Assembly (NCBI GenBank): GCA_965112735.1
Contig: OZ218957.1
Location: 3,224,001-3,288,000, forward strand
Length of the DNA: 64,000 nucleotides
Reading direction: 5' to 3'
Source: Phaeosaccion multiseriatum
Taxonomy: Eukaryota > Ochrophyta, other classes
The position numbers and the translations under genes were made by a program. The notes below the pieces were generated by a model, which saw nothing but the letters and a program-made list of their open reading frames with translations, searched no databases and was not told the DNA's origin. Shown one piece after another: positions 10,969 to 22,374 of the stretch. Numbering within the stretch: position 1 is the stretch's first letter; every line of letters starts with the position of its first letter.

Positions 10969-11824
10969 TTATGAGCTGCTCTGGAAGTCTCTAAGCTTGT
11001 CCACGAGTGCTTGCACGCTGCTGGCATCGGTGCACTTCCCCATGCCTTGTCTGTTGGAGTGCAGCAAGTCGCCGGTGTTGAGCAGAGTCACCTCGAAGTT
11101 CCCAGTGACACCCTGGGCAGAGAGGGAGAGAGAGAGGGGGGGGAGGGGAGGGAGGGAGGGAGAGAGGGGGGGGGGGGAAGGAGGGAGGGAGGGAGGGAGG
11201 GAGGGAAGGAGGAAGAGGGGGAGGGAGAGAGAGGGGGGGGGGAGGGGAGGGAGGGAGGGAGAGAGGGGGGGGGGGGGGGAAGGAGGGAGGGAGGGAGGGA
11301 GGGAGGGAAGGAGGAAGAGGGGGAGGGAGAGAGAGGGGGGGGGGGGGAGGAAGGGCGGGTGAAGGCAGGGTAAGGGAGGGCTCTAGAGGACAGGCTAAGA
11401 GCCTTGTTTTTGCCTGTTGTTCACTTACCGGGTCCTCCAGAGGAATTATTTCCAGTTCATCGGGGCCTTGGAAAAAGAGGGAGAGAGGAAGAGGGAGGGG
11501 AGGGGGGGGAGAGGAAGGAGGAAAGGGGGAGAGGGGGAGAAAGAGGGGGAGAAAAGGAGAGGGAGAGGCAATGGGAAGTGAGGGAGAGGGAGAGAAAGAG
11601 GGGAGAGGGAGAGGTAAGAGAGGGAGAGAGAAAGGTGGGGAAGAGAGGGGATCTAACAAGGGGATCTATATATCTAACAAAGAAACGAGATAGTGCAAGA
11701 GAGATGGAGAAAAAGATATCTCCTCACCGAACACGGCCTCGAGCTTCATTTTCAATGCGTTGAAGTAACGCACGTAGCCTCATCCTCCACAGTATTGTAC
11801 GTGCAGTCGAGCCAATTGAGTCAT
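10969..11824 (-). CDS. Selenoprotein W-like Rdx-family protein with in-frame UGA (Sec)
   Basis: Exons 11728-11824, 11429-11466, 10969-11112 (minus), all GT-AG with matching phases, giving 92 residues. The start reads M-T-Q-L-A-R-L-H-V-Q-Y-C-G-G-U-G-Y, where U is a TGA at 11782-11780. C-x-x-U after a short beta strand is the redox motif of the SelW/SelT/SelH/SelV (Rdx) thioredoxin-like family, and the rest fits: amphipathic helix, then a TGNFEV strand, LLHSNRQG turn and C-terminal helix. The TGA sits exactly where Sec or Cys is invariant, and the frame stays open on both sides across three exons, so it is very unlikely to be a stop or a pseudogene. The role is probably thiol redox; the partner is unknown. 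It is divergent from SIN3, with 160 bp between starts. Confidence 0.85.
11120..11370. repeat. GGGA-type purine array in SelW intron 2, duplicated block
   Basis: Two near-identical ~105 bp blocks of (GGGA)n plus G-runs, at about 11120-11235 and 11236-11345, in the intron between exons 2 and 3. On the transcribed strand this is a long pyrimidine tract. Confidence 0.85.
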
Positions 11825-11984
11825 GTTAAAGGGAACAAGGAAAGAATGATCGATCCAAACGACATGTAGTTGGAGTTTCCGTTTCAGCGTTGAAAGGAAA
11901 CTCAAACTTCTACCCCTTCACATCCAGCCAAGCCCGGCTAAAATTTATAGACGAGCGAGTGGGCAACAGCGGGGTTCCAAAGCC
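11825..11984. promoter_or_regulatory. Divergent promoter, SelW-like (-) and SIN3 (+)
   Basis: 160 bp between the two start codons. The short spacing implies shared or overlapping promoters. No recognisable core element beyond AT-rich patches near 11935-11950. Confidence 0.45.
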
Positions 11985-13698
11985 ATGCTTCCCTCTGAGG
12001 CGGGAGGAGGCGGGGAAGGAAGAGAAGCGGGTAGTGGTGCGCCGGGCGCTTCGCCTGCTGTGGCAGAGGTTGAGCAGGTCGACACTGGCTTTAGACCCCA
12101 AGGTCGGGAGGACGGAGCTCGCGGAAGGGAGGGAGAGGATAGGCCGCCAGCGGCAGCAGAAGAGGATCCAGCAGCAGTAGGTGCAGCAACTGCAAGCACC
12201 GGAGTAGGGGAGCACGAACGGGATGTGGGCACTTCCTCCTCAGGGTCATTGCCCAACGTTGCTGTGGTGGTCCCTGAAGAGGAGCAGCAGCAGCAGAGGC
12301 AACGGGCCGACGCGGCGGCGGCAGAGGAGCACGATCGGTGAGTTGGCGTCGTTTAGTTGATGTGGCGGGACTGAGGCGAGCTGCACGCACTGAGACTAAA
12401 CCTCCTTCAGTTCAACCGCGCCGAGTCAGCGGTAGGGGACTGTAAGATCCAAGGGTAGTTCATCACCCCCCGTGTACATACATTTCCTTTCCCCCTGTAC
12501 TGTCGTGCTCTGGTGGGAAGGTCAGAGCTCCTGCTGGCCATGTCTACCTCAGCTCCCCCCTCCACCACTCTTTCGGGCCTCTCCCCAAATGTCATCTCTT
12601 GTGTTGCTAATCATTGCGCTGTGCCCATCCTTCCCCCTCAACGGTGCCACGCAACCCTCTCTCTGGCAAGCAGCAGCGACCGTGGCCCTTCCGCCGCGAA
12701 CGCCAACGCCAACACCGGCGGTGGTCACCCTGCAAGCGGCGGCGACCATGACGGCGGCGGCGGTGGTGGTGGTGGTGGGGGGGGGGAGAACCCCAATGGG
12801 GTTGGCAACGGCAATGGCAACGGCTGGTATCCCCAGCGCTCACCACCCAGGGCCATGCGAGAGCTCAATGTCCACGATGCCCTGGACTATCTCGATCAGG
12901 TAGGGGGGAGGGAGAGGGGAGGAGAGAGACGGAACGGCGGGAGGATGGAGATAGGCCAAGTGGGAGGAGAGGAGCAAGGCCTTGCGAGGCCGGATGGGGG
13001 ATGGGAGGGGGGGGGGAGGTGGACGGCTACCCAGCCCCCAGCTGACAACCTGACACTTACCCACCTGCCCCTCCACATACGTATGAAGACTATGGTGGGC
13101 AGACATCAGGCAGACCTGGCATGGCGATTCTATTGACTTCTCACTCACTCACCCACTCACTCACTCACAGGTGAAAATGGAATTTGGTGAGAAGCCTCAA
13201 ATCTACAACGAATTCCTCGACATAATGAAGGACTTCAAATCCAACTCCATCGACACACCCGGCGTCATTGCCCGAGTGTCCAACCTGTTCAGAGGCTACA
13301 ATCGCCTCATCCTGGGCTTCAACACCTTCCTGCCGGACGGTTACAAAATTGACCGCGAAGACATCGCGAAGATGAACCGTCAACACGCGGTGCGCGAGGA
13401 AGAGGCAGCAGCGGCCGCGGCGGCGGCGGTGGGAGGGGGAGGAGGAGGAGGAGGAGGAGGAGGAGGAGGAGGGGTTTACGCTGGGCACTCTGCCGCCCAC
13501 CACTTGCACCAGGCGGGCGGGGGAAGGGGAGGGGGTGGCATGGGAGGCCTGCAGGAGCAGCAGCAGCAGCAGCAGCAGCGAGGGGGGCCGCCAGGACCGT
13601 ACGGGGTTGGGAATAACATGTCGATGCAGGCCATGAATCACCAGTACCAACAGCAGCAGCAGTTGGCGATGCAGCAGCAGCAACAACAGCAGCAGCAG

Positions 13699-13736
<38 letters not shown>

Positions 13737-16700
13737 AGGGAGGGGGCCTCCCGGGGGCGGCGGCGGCGGCGGCGGAGGAGGAGGAGGAGGAGACGCACTC
13801 CAGCCGCAGCAGGCACCGGCCGAGTTCGACCACGCGATTAGTTACGTCACCACCATCAAGCAGCGATTTGGGCACGAGCCACACACGTACAAGGCCTTTC
13901 TGGAGATCCTGCACACCTATCAGAAGGAAGCAAGAGGTGAGGGATTGATGGCCTCGGTGGGTGAGGGAGGGAGGGACGGGGTGAGTGGGTGGGTGAGGAG
14001 GGAGGGAGTGGGTGAGGGAGTGATTGAATGAGTGAGGAAGGTGGAAGGGTTTTTTTTGGGAACCATACTGCAATTGTTGCACTCCTTTCACGCCGCTCGC
14101 TCATTGTCCCCTGTCCCTGGTCTGCTTCCTCCCCCCCCCCCCCCCTCCTCCTTCTCCTCCTCCTCCTCCTCCTGCTCCTGCTTCTCCTCCTCCTTCTCCT
14201 CCTCCTCCTCCTCCTCCTGCTCCTCCTCCTCCTCCTCCTCCTTCTTGCTCTCCTTCTCCTCCTTCTCCTCCTTCTTCTCCTCCTCCTCCTCCTCCTTCTT
14301 GCTCTCCTTCTCCTCCTTCTCCTCCTCCTCCTCCTCCTCCTCCTCCTCCTCCCTCAGGCATCGGCGAGGTGCTCGAGCAAGTCTCCTCTCTGTTTGCCGA
14401 TCACCCGGACCTCCTGAGGGAGTTCACCTACTTCCTCCCCGACCCCGTGCAGGACCAGGCGCGTATAAGGCTTGATCGAGCCGCCAGAGAGAGCGAGCAG
14501 CGCATGCTTCTGCAGGCCAATCAGCACGCGCACGGACACGCACTCCCCGGGGCACAACCCGGGGGGGGGCATCCGCAGCACCCCGGGGGGCCTGGGGGAG
14601 ATTACTACGGGCAGGTACGAAAGGTTGGATGATGTTGTTGTTGCTGTTGTTGTTGTTGTTGTGTTGTTGTTGCTAGTCTCGTTGTTGTTGTTGTTGTTGT
14701 TGTTGCTAGTGTCGTTGTTGTTGCTATTGTTGTTCTTTCTGGCCGGGCGAGCGCTTTTTTGGGAGGAAGAGATATCATCTCGTGACAAGTCTAGTCTCGA
14801 GTTTGCCTCCGTCGGGCATGCTGCACCATGTGTCACAGCTGTCATATTCGATTGCTACACGTACTTACAACATCTGTAGAGTCTAACAAACTGCAACTGA
14901 AACGTAACGGTAACCCCCCTGTGCCCTCCCCCCTATGGCAGGGCTGGCAGCAGCACGGAGGGCACGGGCAGATGATGGACCATCCCGGGGGGGGTGGCTA
15001 TGGAGGACGGGGGAAGGCAAAAGACAAAAAGGGCGCTGCCGGCAAGAAGGGAGGAGGAGGAGGAGGAGGAGGAGGGGGGGGTGACCAGCACGCGGCCTAC
15101 GCGCAGCAGCAGCAGCATCACCAGCACTACGTCCAGCAGCAGCATTACCAAGGTGGGTGGGGAATATTTATTGACTTAGTAGTACGTGGGTGGGGAATAT
15201 TTATTGACTACTGAAGTAGCTGGGGAATATTATAGGTATAGTAGGTGGGCGGGGGAATTCATTGGCTTAATAGTAGGTGGGTGGGGAATATTTATTGACT
15301 ACTGAAGTAGCTGGGGAATGTTATAGGTGGGTAAGGAATTATCTATTGACTGAATAGTAGGTGGGTGGGGAATGTTTATTGACTACTGAAGTAGCTGGGG
15401 AATGTTATAGGTGGGTGGGGAATATTTATTGACTACTGAAGTAGCTGGGGAATGTTATGGGTGGGTGGGGAATTATTTATTGACTACTGAAGTAGCTGGG
15501 GAATGTTATAGGTGGGTGGGGAATTATTTATTGACTACTGAAGTAGCTGGGGAATGTTATAGGTGGGTGGGGAATTATCTATTGACTTTATAGTAGGTGG
15601 GTGGGGAATATTTATTGACTACTGAAGTAGCTGGGGAATGTTATAGGTGGTGGGGAATTATTTATTGACTACTGAAGTAGCTGGGGAATGTTATAGGTGG
15701 GTAAGGAATTATCTATTGACTGAATTGTAGGTGGGTGGGGAATATTTATTGACTACTGAAGTAGCTGGGGAATGTTATAGGTGGGTGGGGAATTATTTAT
15801 TGACTTTATAGTAGGTGAGTGGGGAAAAGGAGTTGGGGAATATAAAGGGGGGTGGGGAATATTTATTGACTTAATTGTAGGTGGGGTGGGGTATAGAGCA
15901 AGCAAAAACAAACAAGCGAAGTTTTAGCTTTTTGAATTGTCAATTGTCAAATGTGAATTGTTGGAGAGAGAGTTGTACTGTCTACCTCTCTCCTCTCTCC
16001 TCCGTCCCTCCGCTTCGTTTTGTCCTCAGCAACTGGCTGACTCCTCCTTGTTTTTGTCACTCTCATGTCTCATCTCTCCCTCGCACTCTCTTTTGAGTTT
16101 ATTAATTAATCCCCGTTCTCGCTGGCTCTCCTCCTCGTCCTCCTCCTCCTCCCTTCATCTTCTCAGGCTACCCGAGGGGAATGGGGCCGGGGGGTCCTCG
16201 CTACGGTATGGGAGGCTACCCAGGCATGCACGGGATGATGCACCCTGACGCTATGCTCCCCGGGGGGGGCATGGGCATGGGTATGGGAGACAGGGGCGGC
16301 GGCGGCGGCGGCGGCGGAGGAGGAGGGGGGGGGGCGGGAGGAGGAGGAGGAGGGGGGGAGGAGGAGGAGGGAGGAAGGGCATGGGGTCGAGGGGAGGAAA
16401 GGGCAAGGGGGATAAGGGGGGGAGCGGAGCAGGAGGCGTTGGCAGAGCTTCTCCCGGGCGAGGCGGAGGGAAGGGTCGGGGAAAGGGAGGAGCCGGTGCT
16501 GGAGGAGGGGGAGGAGGAGGAGGAGGAGGAGGAGGAGGAGGAGGAGGAGGAGGAGGAGGAGGATCGGAAGGCTCGATGGGGGCCAACGAAGCGTACGGTA
16601 TGCTCAAGGGCTACCAGCAGCAGCAGCAGCAACACCAGAACTATCACCATGAAAAGTTCCTTCAGTCGAGGCAGCTGTCCGGCGAGCAGAGATTCTTCGA

Positions 16701-19700
16701 GCATGTGAGGGGGATTCTGCTGGGCCAGTCCCGAGAGGCGTGGCAAGAATTCCTCAAGTGCATGGAGCTGTACTCGCAAGCCGTGCTGTCTCGCTCCGAG
16801 CTGCTGCAACTGGTGGGGGATCTCTTTGGTCCCCACACTGAGATGCTGAGCGAGTTTCAGAGACTTATGCAGGAGCAGGGCGGGGAGGATGGCAGCGGAG
16901 GGGGCACGCAGGACATGGTGTTATCGGACATGTGGTTTAGTACACCGCTTTCCGAGATTGACTTTTCGCATTGTCGCAAGTGCACCCCTTCCTACCGAGC
17001 GCTACCCAAGGACTATCCTCGACCGTCATGCAGCGAGCGCAACAGCGTGGAGGATACCGTGTTGAATGACACCTGGGTGAGCGTGCCGGTGGGGTCGGAG
17101 GACAGTTTCACTTTCAAGCACATGCGCAAGAATCAGTACGAGGAGGCACTCTTCAAGTGCGAAGACGAGAGGTTTGAGATAGATATGGTCATCGACTCCA
17201 CCGCCTGTGTGGTCCGCGTGCTTGAGCCCCTGATGGACGAGATTAGTGCCATTTCTGCACTGGAGAAGGAGGAAGCTAAGGCGGCTGCTGCTGCGGCTGC
17301 TGCTGCTACCAAGGGCAGGGGTGGCACAGCGGCTGCTGCGGCGGCGGCGACGGCAGCGGCAGCGGCGGCGGCAAATAAGCGGGCAGGGAGGTACCAATTC
17401 AAGATTGACAAGCGCACGCTCAGCCCCATACACCTCAACGCCATTGCCAGGATTTACGGGGAGCACGCCAACGAGGTGCGTGCGTGCGTGCGTGAGTGAG
17501 TGCGTGTGTGCGTGTGTGCGTGTATGTGTGTGTGTGCGCGCCGTTGAAACCAAAAGCACACAACCAAACATGGGAGCATCAAATGTGGGAGGGGAGGGGA
17601 CTCAAAAAGACGCTGTCCGGCTGTATCACCAACTGCTGCTGATGTGTTGCTTACTTGCCACACCGGCCTCCGAACTAACCTCGCAACGCCCTTGCTCTTT
17701 CTCTTGCTCTTGCTCCTTCAACCCCCCCTACTCCACCCCAATTCTGTAACTGAAGGTGCTGGAGCTGATGCGGAAGAACCCCACCGGGGCCATCCCTGTC
17801 ATCCTTGCGCGCCTCAAGCAGAAGGACAGAGAGTGGCGCAAGGCGAGGATGGAGCTCAACAGGGACTGGAGAGAAATGCTGGAAAGGAACTTCATCAAGG
17901 TCAGTTGTTTGTTTTTGGTGCTCGTTTTTAAAGGCAGAAGTGCGTAGAGTACAGAGAGAGAGGAATTATTTTTGTTTGTGGTTAGGAATTATAATTTGTT
18001 TGTGGTTAGGCACAAGTAGTGTGTAAGGCAGAGGGACAGAGAGGATTGCTTTTGCATCTTCGTTGGGGGAATCGCTTAGGTCAACAGAGAGTACAGTAGA
18101 GGAAGCTTCACCATTCAGTCATCCATTGTGTGCTCCTGCCGTGTCTTGCGGCAATGAAGTGACTGCCTGCTTCACAAGTTGCCCAGAGCTGAGCTAGGCA
18201 TCCCTGGCCTTACCCTTCTTTCCCTGTCTTTCAAAACCTTTGTGTGTCCCACACCACAGAGCATGGACAGGCGCTCTTTCTTCTTCAAGGCAGAAGATAA
18301 GAAGATGTACGGCAACAAGGCCTTACTCACCGCCATCAGAGAGAAGGCCGCGCAAAGGAGGCTGCAGGAGCAGCAAGAGGCATCTGCCGCTGCTGCCGCA
18401 GACCAAGGCAATGCCGAGGACGGCGAGGGGAAGGACGACGAGGGTGAGGCAATGGATGACGAGTCTGGCGATGGGGTGAAGGAGGGGGGAGGAGCGGCCC
18501 TGGGCAGCAGAGAGCAGAGGCTGAAGCTCGAGGCATCGCTGCCCCATCTCATGGCACCGCACATGACACTTCGTCTCCCCTCTGCCAAGCAGCACTCCTC
18601 AGTCTTGTCCGATGTGTACCATCTCCTCTCCCACGCCATTTGTGAGAGCACACACACCTCGGCGGACAAGGCCAAAATGAAGGCCACATGGAGAGAGGTG
18701 TTTCAGCACTGGTGGCAGCTTCCCCTGCACCGTCTACTGGGCCCCACCGGAGCAAGCTCTGCCTACCGGAGTAAGCTGCAGAGGAGCGGAGGAGGAGGAG
18801 GAGGGGGAGGAGCCTCAGGAGAAGCCTCTGCAGGTGAAGAGGGTAGTGCCGCTGGTGGTGTTGACGGGGCTTTTGGTGACGCATCGGGCGATGGTACAGC
18901 TTCGAATGAGGGAGGGGCGCTTACAGTGAACGTGGCGGCAGTAGAGGATGAGGATTTGCCTCGTGGTGTGATCGGGAGGAGCCTCTCTCTGAGTGTGGGG
19001 GCGCAGGTGTTGACTCCGTACGGCACCGGACCCATTTTGGAAATGCCCAACATGGCCAAGGATGGCAGTGGTGATGATGATGAAGGCACCACGAAACCGA
19101 TGGCGAAGGTGCAGTTGCCCTTCGGTGTCCTCTCCGTGCTCGTCTCAGAGGTGAGCCCCGCGGAGAGCGTACCGGAGCCGCATGTGACTGAGGCGACTCT
19201 GGAGAACATGGAGGCGCTGCCCCCGCTTCCTCCCGCGGTGTTGCAGGAGGCAGGTGTGGTGGGGTCAGCGGCGTCACCCACGGCCGAGGCAGGGTCATCC
19301 TCTCCTTCCGCGGTTGCAGTTGAGGCTGTCGACAATACCTCTCCGGAGAACGACAAGGAGGAGGGCGCCAACATCGCGAGCAGCAGCGGCAGCGGCAGCG
19401 GCGGTAAGCAGCGTAGTACAGCGGCGAGTGCCAGTGGCAGTGGCAGTGGTGACGAGCTACCTTCCAGTGTCGCCGACAGCCCCGCCCTGCCCGCCGACTC
19501 GAGCGTGAGAATGCTGCTGGGTACTGAGGAGATGTACATCTTTGTTCGCAATGTCATTCTTGTCGCGGAGAGGCTGGCCGTGGCACGGACGCTGGCGACG
19601 GAGGCAGATCGAACCCGCGCCTCGCTCGTTGTCCACCCCGTCAAGGACGAGTGCTTGGATCCGAGGGAGTCAGTGGAGGCACGCTTGGCAAGGCTCATGG

Positions 19701-20965
19701 GCATGGCGCCGGTGCCTGTGAGTGGTACTGGTGTATCACCAGCTGCCACTGCCGCTACCGCCAAGAAGGGCAGCAAGCAAGAGGGAGGGGGAGGAGAGGA
19801 TGCGGCAATGGAGACGGGAGAGGATGGAGAGGGAGGAGAGGCGACAATCGAGGAGAGAGCGGACCGGGGCCTGAGTGGGTATGCCGGGTTTCTGGCACTC
19901 CTGTACGCCCAAATTGACGGAGACACCCGCTGCGAGTCTCTCAAGTTTGAAGACATTTGCCAGCAGATGATTGGAAACAACGCCTTTCGGCTCTTTAACC
20001 TGGACCGCAATGTGCACATTCTCGTGCGTCAGCTCAAGTCCATGTCCGACGACGCTTCGACCGACAAGATGCTTGATCTCTACCGTTACGAACTTGCCCT
20101 GGCCAGGTCAGGCGGCGGCGGTGGGGTGCAACCGGCGGTGTATCGGGCACATGCAGGAAGGGTCCTGCGGTCTCGGCCAGATGATGTGTATCGCTTGCAG
20201 ACGTCGGACAGGGGCCACACGGTGATGGTGGAGCTGTTGGGCGTGTTGGATAGCAATGGCTTCGCGACGGAGAAGAGAAGTGTGCGGACGGAGAAGGCTG
20301 TCTCACGCTTCGCTAGCAAGGAGACCAAGGCGGCTGCCCTGGCTGCTGGAAGGGCGGTTGGGGGAGGGGGAGGGGGAGGGGGCCCGACATCGGCCGGAGG
20401 AGGAGGAGGCAAGGGGGCAGCAGTTGGTGATGCAGGAGGAGGGGGGGGAGGGGGAGGAGGAGGAGCGTCGTCAGGAGATGGTGCTGGGCGAGGTGGGGGA
20501 GCTGCAGCTGGAAGAGGAAGCGCGGCAGCCACGAGGGGGAGGAAGGCGGGGGCGGTAGCAACTGATGAAGATGACGATGAGGAGGAGGAGGAGGAGGAGG
20601 GAGAGGAGGAGGAGGAGGGAGAGGAGGAGGAGGAGGGAGAGGAGGAAGATGATATGGATGAGGAGGAGGAAGACGGAGAAGGGGCAGGAGCGGAGCAGGG
20701 GGCGGAGGAGGAGGAGGAAGAAGAAGAAGAGGAGGAAGAGGAGGAGGAGGAGGAGGAGGAGGAGGAAGAGGACGAGGAGGAGGAGGAGGAGCAAGAGGAA
20801 GATGGGGACGGCAAAGATGGAGGGGATGGGGACGCAAGCTCCAAGAAGGGGGGTGAAGCAGTTGGTGATACAGCAGCCCCCGCTGCCAAGAAGGGCAAGA
20901 GGAGCTCTGGCGAGGCGCAGGTGGGCGGGGAGGAGCCGAGAGACGCCAAACGTCGGAGATCTTAG
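11985..20965 (+). CDS. SIN3: SIN3-type transcriptional co-repressor scaffold
   Basis: Predicted exons 11985-12337, 12674-12899, 13171-13936, 14358-14614, 14942-15152, 16167-17475, 17756-17899, 18260-20965 (about 1,990 residues). SIN3 is the nuclear scaffold that links DNA-binding repressors to class I histone deacetylase. Paired amphipathic helix (PAH) domains: PAH1 from [13 protein letters not shown] to [11 protein letters not shown]2 from [15 protein letters not shown] through [20 protein letters not shown]3 from [14 protein letters not shown] to SEFQRLM. The HDAC-interaction region follows (DIDFSHC-like, [29 protein letters not shown]), then the Sin3 C-terminal domain ([13 protein letters not shown]). 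Poly-Gln, poly-Gly and acidic stretches lie between. Exon 6 has a frame break in the G-runs at about 16300-16380; one missing G would repair it, so an assembly error is likely. The start exon is inferred from phase. Confidence 0.9.
14136..14355 (+). repeat. CTC/CTT triplet tract in SIN3 intron 3
   Basis: Long polypyrimidine (CTC)n with CTT and TGCTC interruptions, ending directly at the acceptor CAG at 14355-14357. Confidence 0.85.
15153..15890 (+). repeat. Intronic minisatellite of SIN3, about 50-70 bp unit
   Basis: More than ten copies of units made of GGTGGGTGGGGAAT, ATTTATTGACTACTGAAG and TAGCTGGGGAATGTTATA, some shortened or carrying TTGACTTAATAGTAG instead. It begins at the donor (AAG|GTGGGTGGGG), so the donor itself matches the repeat. 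Units contain CTACTGAAGTAG, a small inverted repeat, and G-runs able to form quadruplexes. Confidence 0.9.
17620..17636 (-). repeat. Dispersed 17-mer, exact copy, in a SIN3 intron
   Basis: Exact reverse complement of GCAGTTGGTGATACAGC in the intron 17476-17755, so the word is not limited to coding sequence. Confidence 0.9.
20420..20436 (+). repeat. Dispersed 17-mer variant in SIN3 exon 8 (AVGDAG)
   Basis: GCAGTTGGTGATGCAGG, two changes from consensus, in a Gly-rich part of the C-terminal tail. Confidence 0.75.
20858..20874 (+). repeat. Dispersed 17-mer, exact copy, in SIN3 exon 8 (AVGDTA)
   Basis: Exact copy about 90 bp before the SIN3 stop, read as E-A-V-G-D-T-A. Confidence 0.9.
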
Positions 20966-21454
20966 GGCATATGGGCAGGTGTATGCGCAACGATCCGACA
21001 AACAGCAAGCAATAGCAGGCGATTAAGTGACAATATGGTGTTTTGTTTATTTCTATAATCAAATCTACATCATTCAAAGTAAACAAAGAAGTGACGTCAG
21101 AGGATTCCAACGCAACAAGCAAAAACCGACGCGAGGGAGTGTAATGCAAAGCTGCACACCAAAACAATTGTTGTTGCAATGCACTGGTCATCCTTTCTAC
21201 GGCCTCTAAAGGGTTTCACCCGTTCTTTATTATTATTTTTTTTGGGCATGCCTGGAAAGGGGGAAAAAAACATCCCGATCCGTCAGATGCCATCTGGCGT
21301 TCTTTTGATTAGCCACTCACTCACTCACTCACTCACCCACTCACTCACTGCCCACACACCCCTCCCTCCTTCCGATAAATAAAGGCACACAATACATCAC
21401 TGTGGCCATTTTGCTGTGCATCATGACATACACATCCTGCACAGCTCATCGTAT

Positions 21455-22030
21455 AGCTTTACGTGTGTGTGTGTGTGTGTGTGTGTTTCATCATCTTCAC
21501 ACACTTCTACATCATCCACATGTGTGTGTGTGTGTATGCCTCGAAATCATCTCACACCACCCAAAGTCATCACCATGTCTCCCGTGCGGCTTTAATGCAA
21601 TAGCTAGCTCCATGTGTGTGTGTGTGTGCGTGTCGAAATCGTCCCACACCCCAGACACTAATAAAGTCTACAGCTGCACCTCTCAGACAGCGGAGCCATC
21701 AACTGCCATCGCGTCAGCCCTCCCTCCTTTGGAGACACAAGGGCAGGCACACAGCACATACATCACTGTAACGTCACTGTAACATCACTGTAACATCACT
21801 GTAACATCACTGTAACATCACTGTAACATCACTGTAACATCACTGTAACATCACTGTAACATCACTGTAACATCACTGTAACATCACTGTGGCCTTTCTG
21901 TACATCCCGTTCCGTGTGTGTTTCGAATTCATCACACACACCATACACAAACAAACAACTACTAAAGCTAAAATGGTGTAGCCCCACGTGTGTGCTTCGT
22001 AACCGTCACACAGCGCCAGACACAAATCAC
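21455..22030. repeat. Degenerate repeats built on (TG)n followed by TCGAAATC and CACACCA
   Basis: At about 21460, 21520, 21612, 21912 and 21987 the pattern recurs: a TG-run, then TTTCATC/TCGAAATC/TCGAATTC/TCGTAACC, then a CACACACC-like stretch and an ACA(C)TAA or ACAAAC end. Spacing is irregular, which suggests an old decayed tandem array. Confidence 0.65.
21764..21890. repeat. 11-bp tandem array, CATCACTGTAA
   Basis: About eleven head-to-tail copies with almost no divergence (one CGTCACTGTAA), inside the degenerate repeat field. This implies recent expansion. Confidence 0.95.
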
Positions 22031-22374
22031 CCAATCTCCCCTGCCGACACGACAGTTTCAAGAAGTCTCACCTGCCGAGACGCCGGGACTACACTTTTCT
22101 ACAGTTTCACCTCTCACGACGGAGCGCGACCATCGCAGGATGCAGAAACCCTCGCCAGCCAACAAACAAATTCTCAATTCTCTCTCTCTCCCACACGCAT
22201 ACACACATCCAAACACAATCAACATTGCCTTGGCCCCTTCCCACCCCCTCCCCTCCCCCCTTCCTCCTTCCCTCTGGACTGAGCCGTACCACCTGCCCCG
22301 AATGGCAGAGGAATGGACAGCGAATGGACACCTCCCCTGCGGCCCCCTGCCCCCTGCTGACCCTGCTGCGGGGA

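Larger units (their letters stand above)
20966..22374. other. Convergent intergenic region, SIN3 and ankyrin-GW gene 3' ends
   Basis: No gene seen. AATAAA at about 21375 could be the SIN3 poly(A) signal. The rest is a field of degenerate repeats described separately. Confidence 0.6.

Noticed and set aside
11780-11782. TGA in the SelW-like frame taken as a pseudogene stop
   Set aside because: It sits at the Sec position of the CxxU motif, splice sites and the rest of the frame are intact, and a SECIS-like hairpin follows.
15153-15890. Regularly spaced repeats resembling a CRISPR array
   Set aside because: The units are contiguous with no unique spacers, and the region is an intron of a nuclear gene.
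20086-20949. 287-codon minus-strand frame opposite SIN3
   Set aside because: Shadow of the acidic and Gly-rich SIN3 tail; poly-Ser and poly-Pro with no motif.
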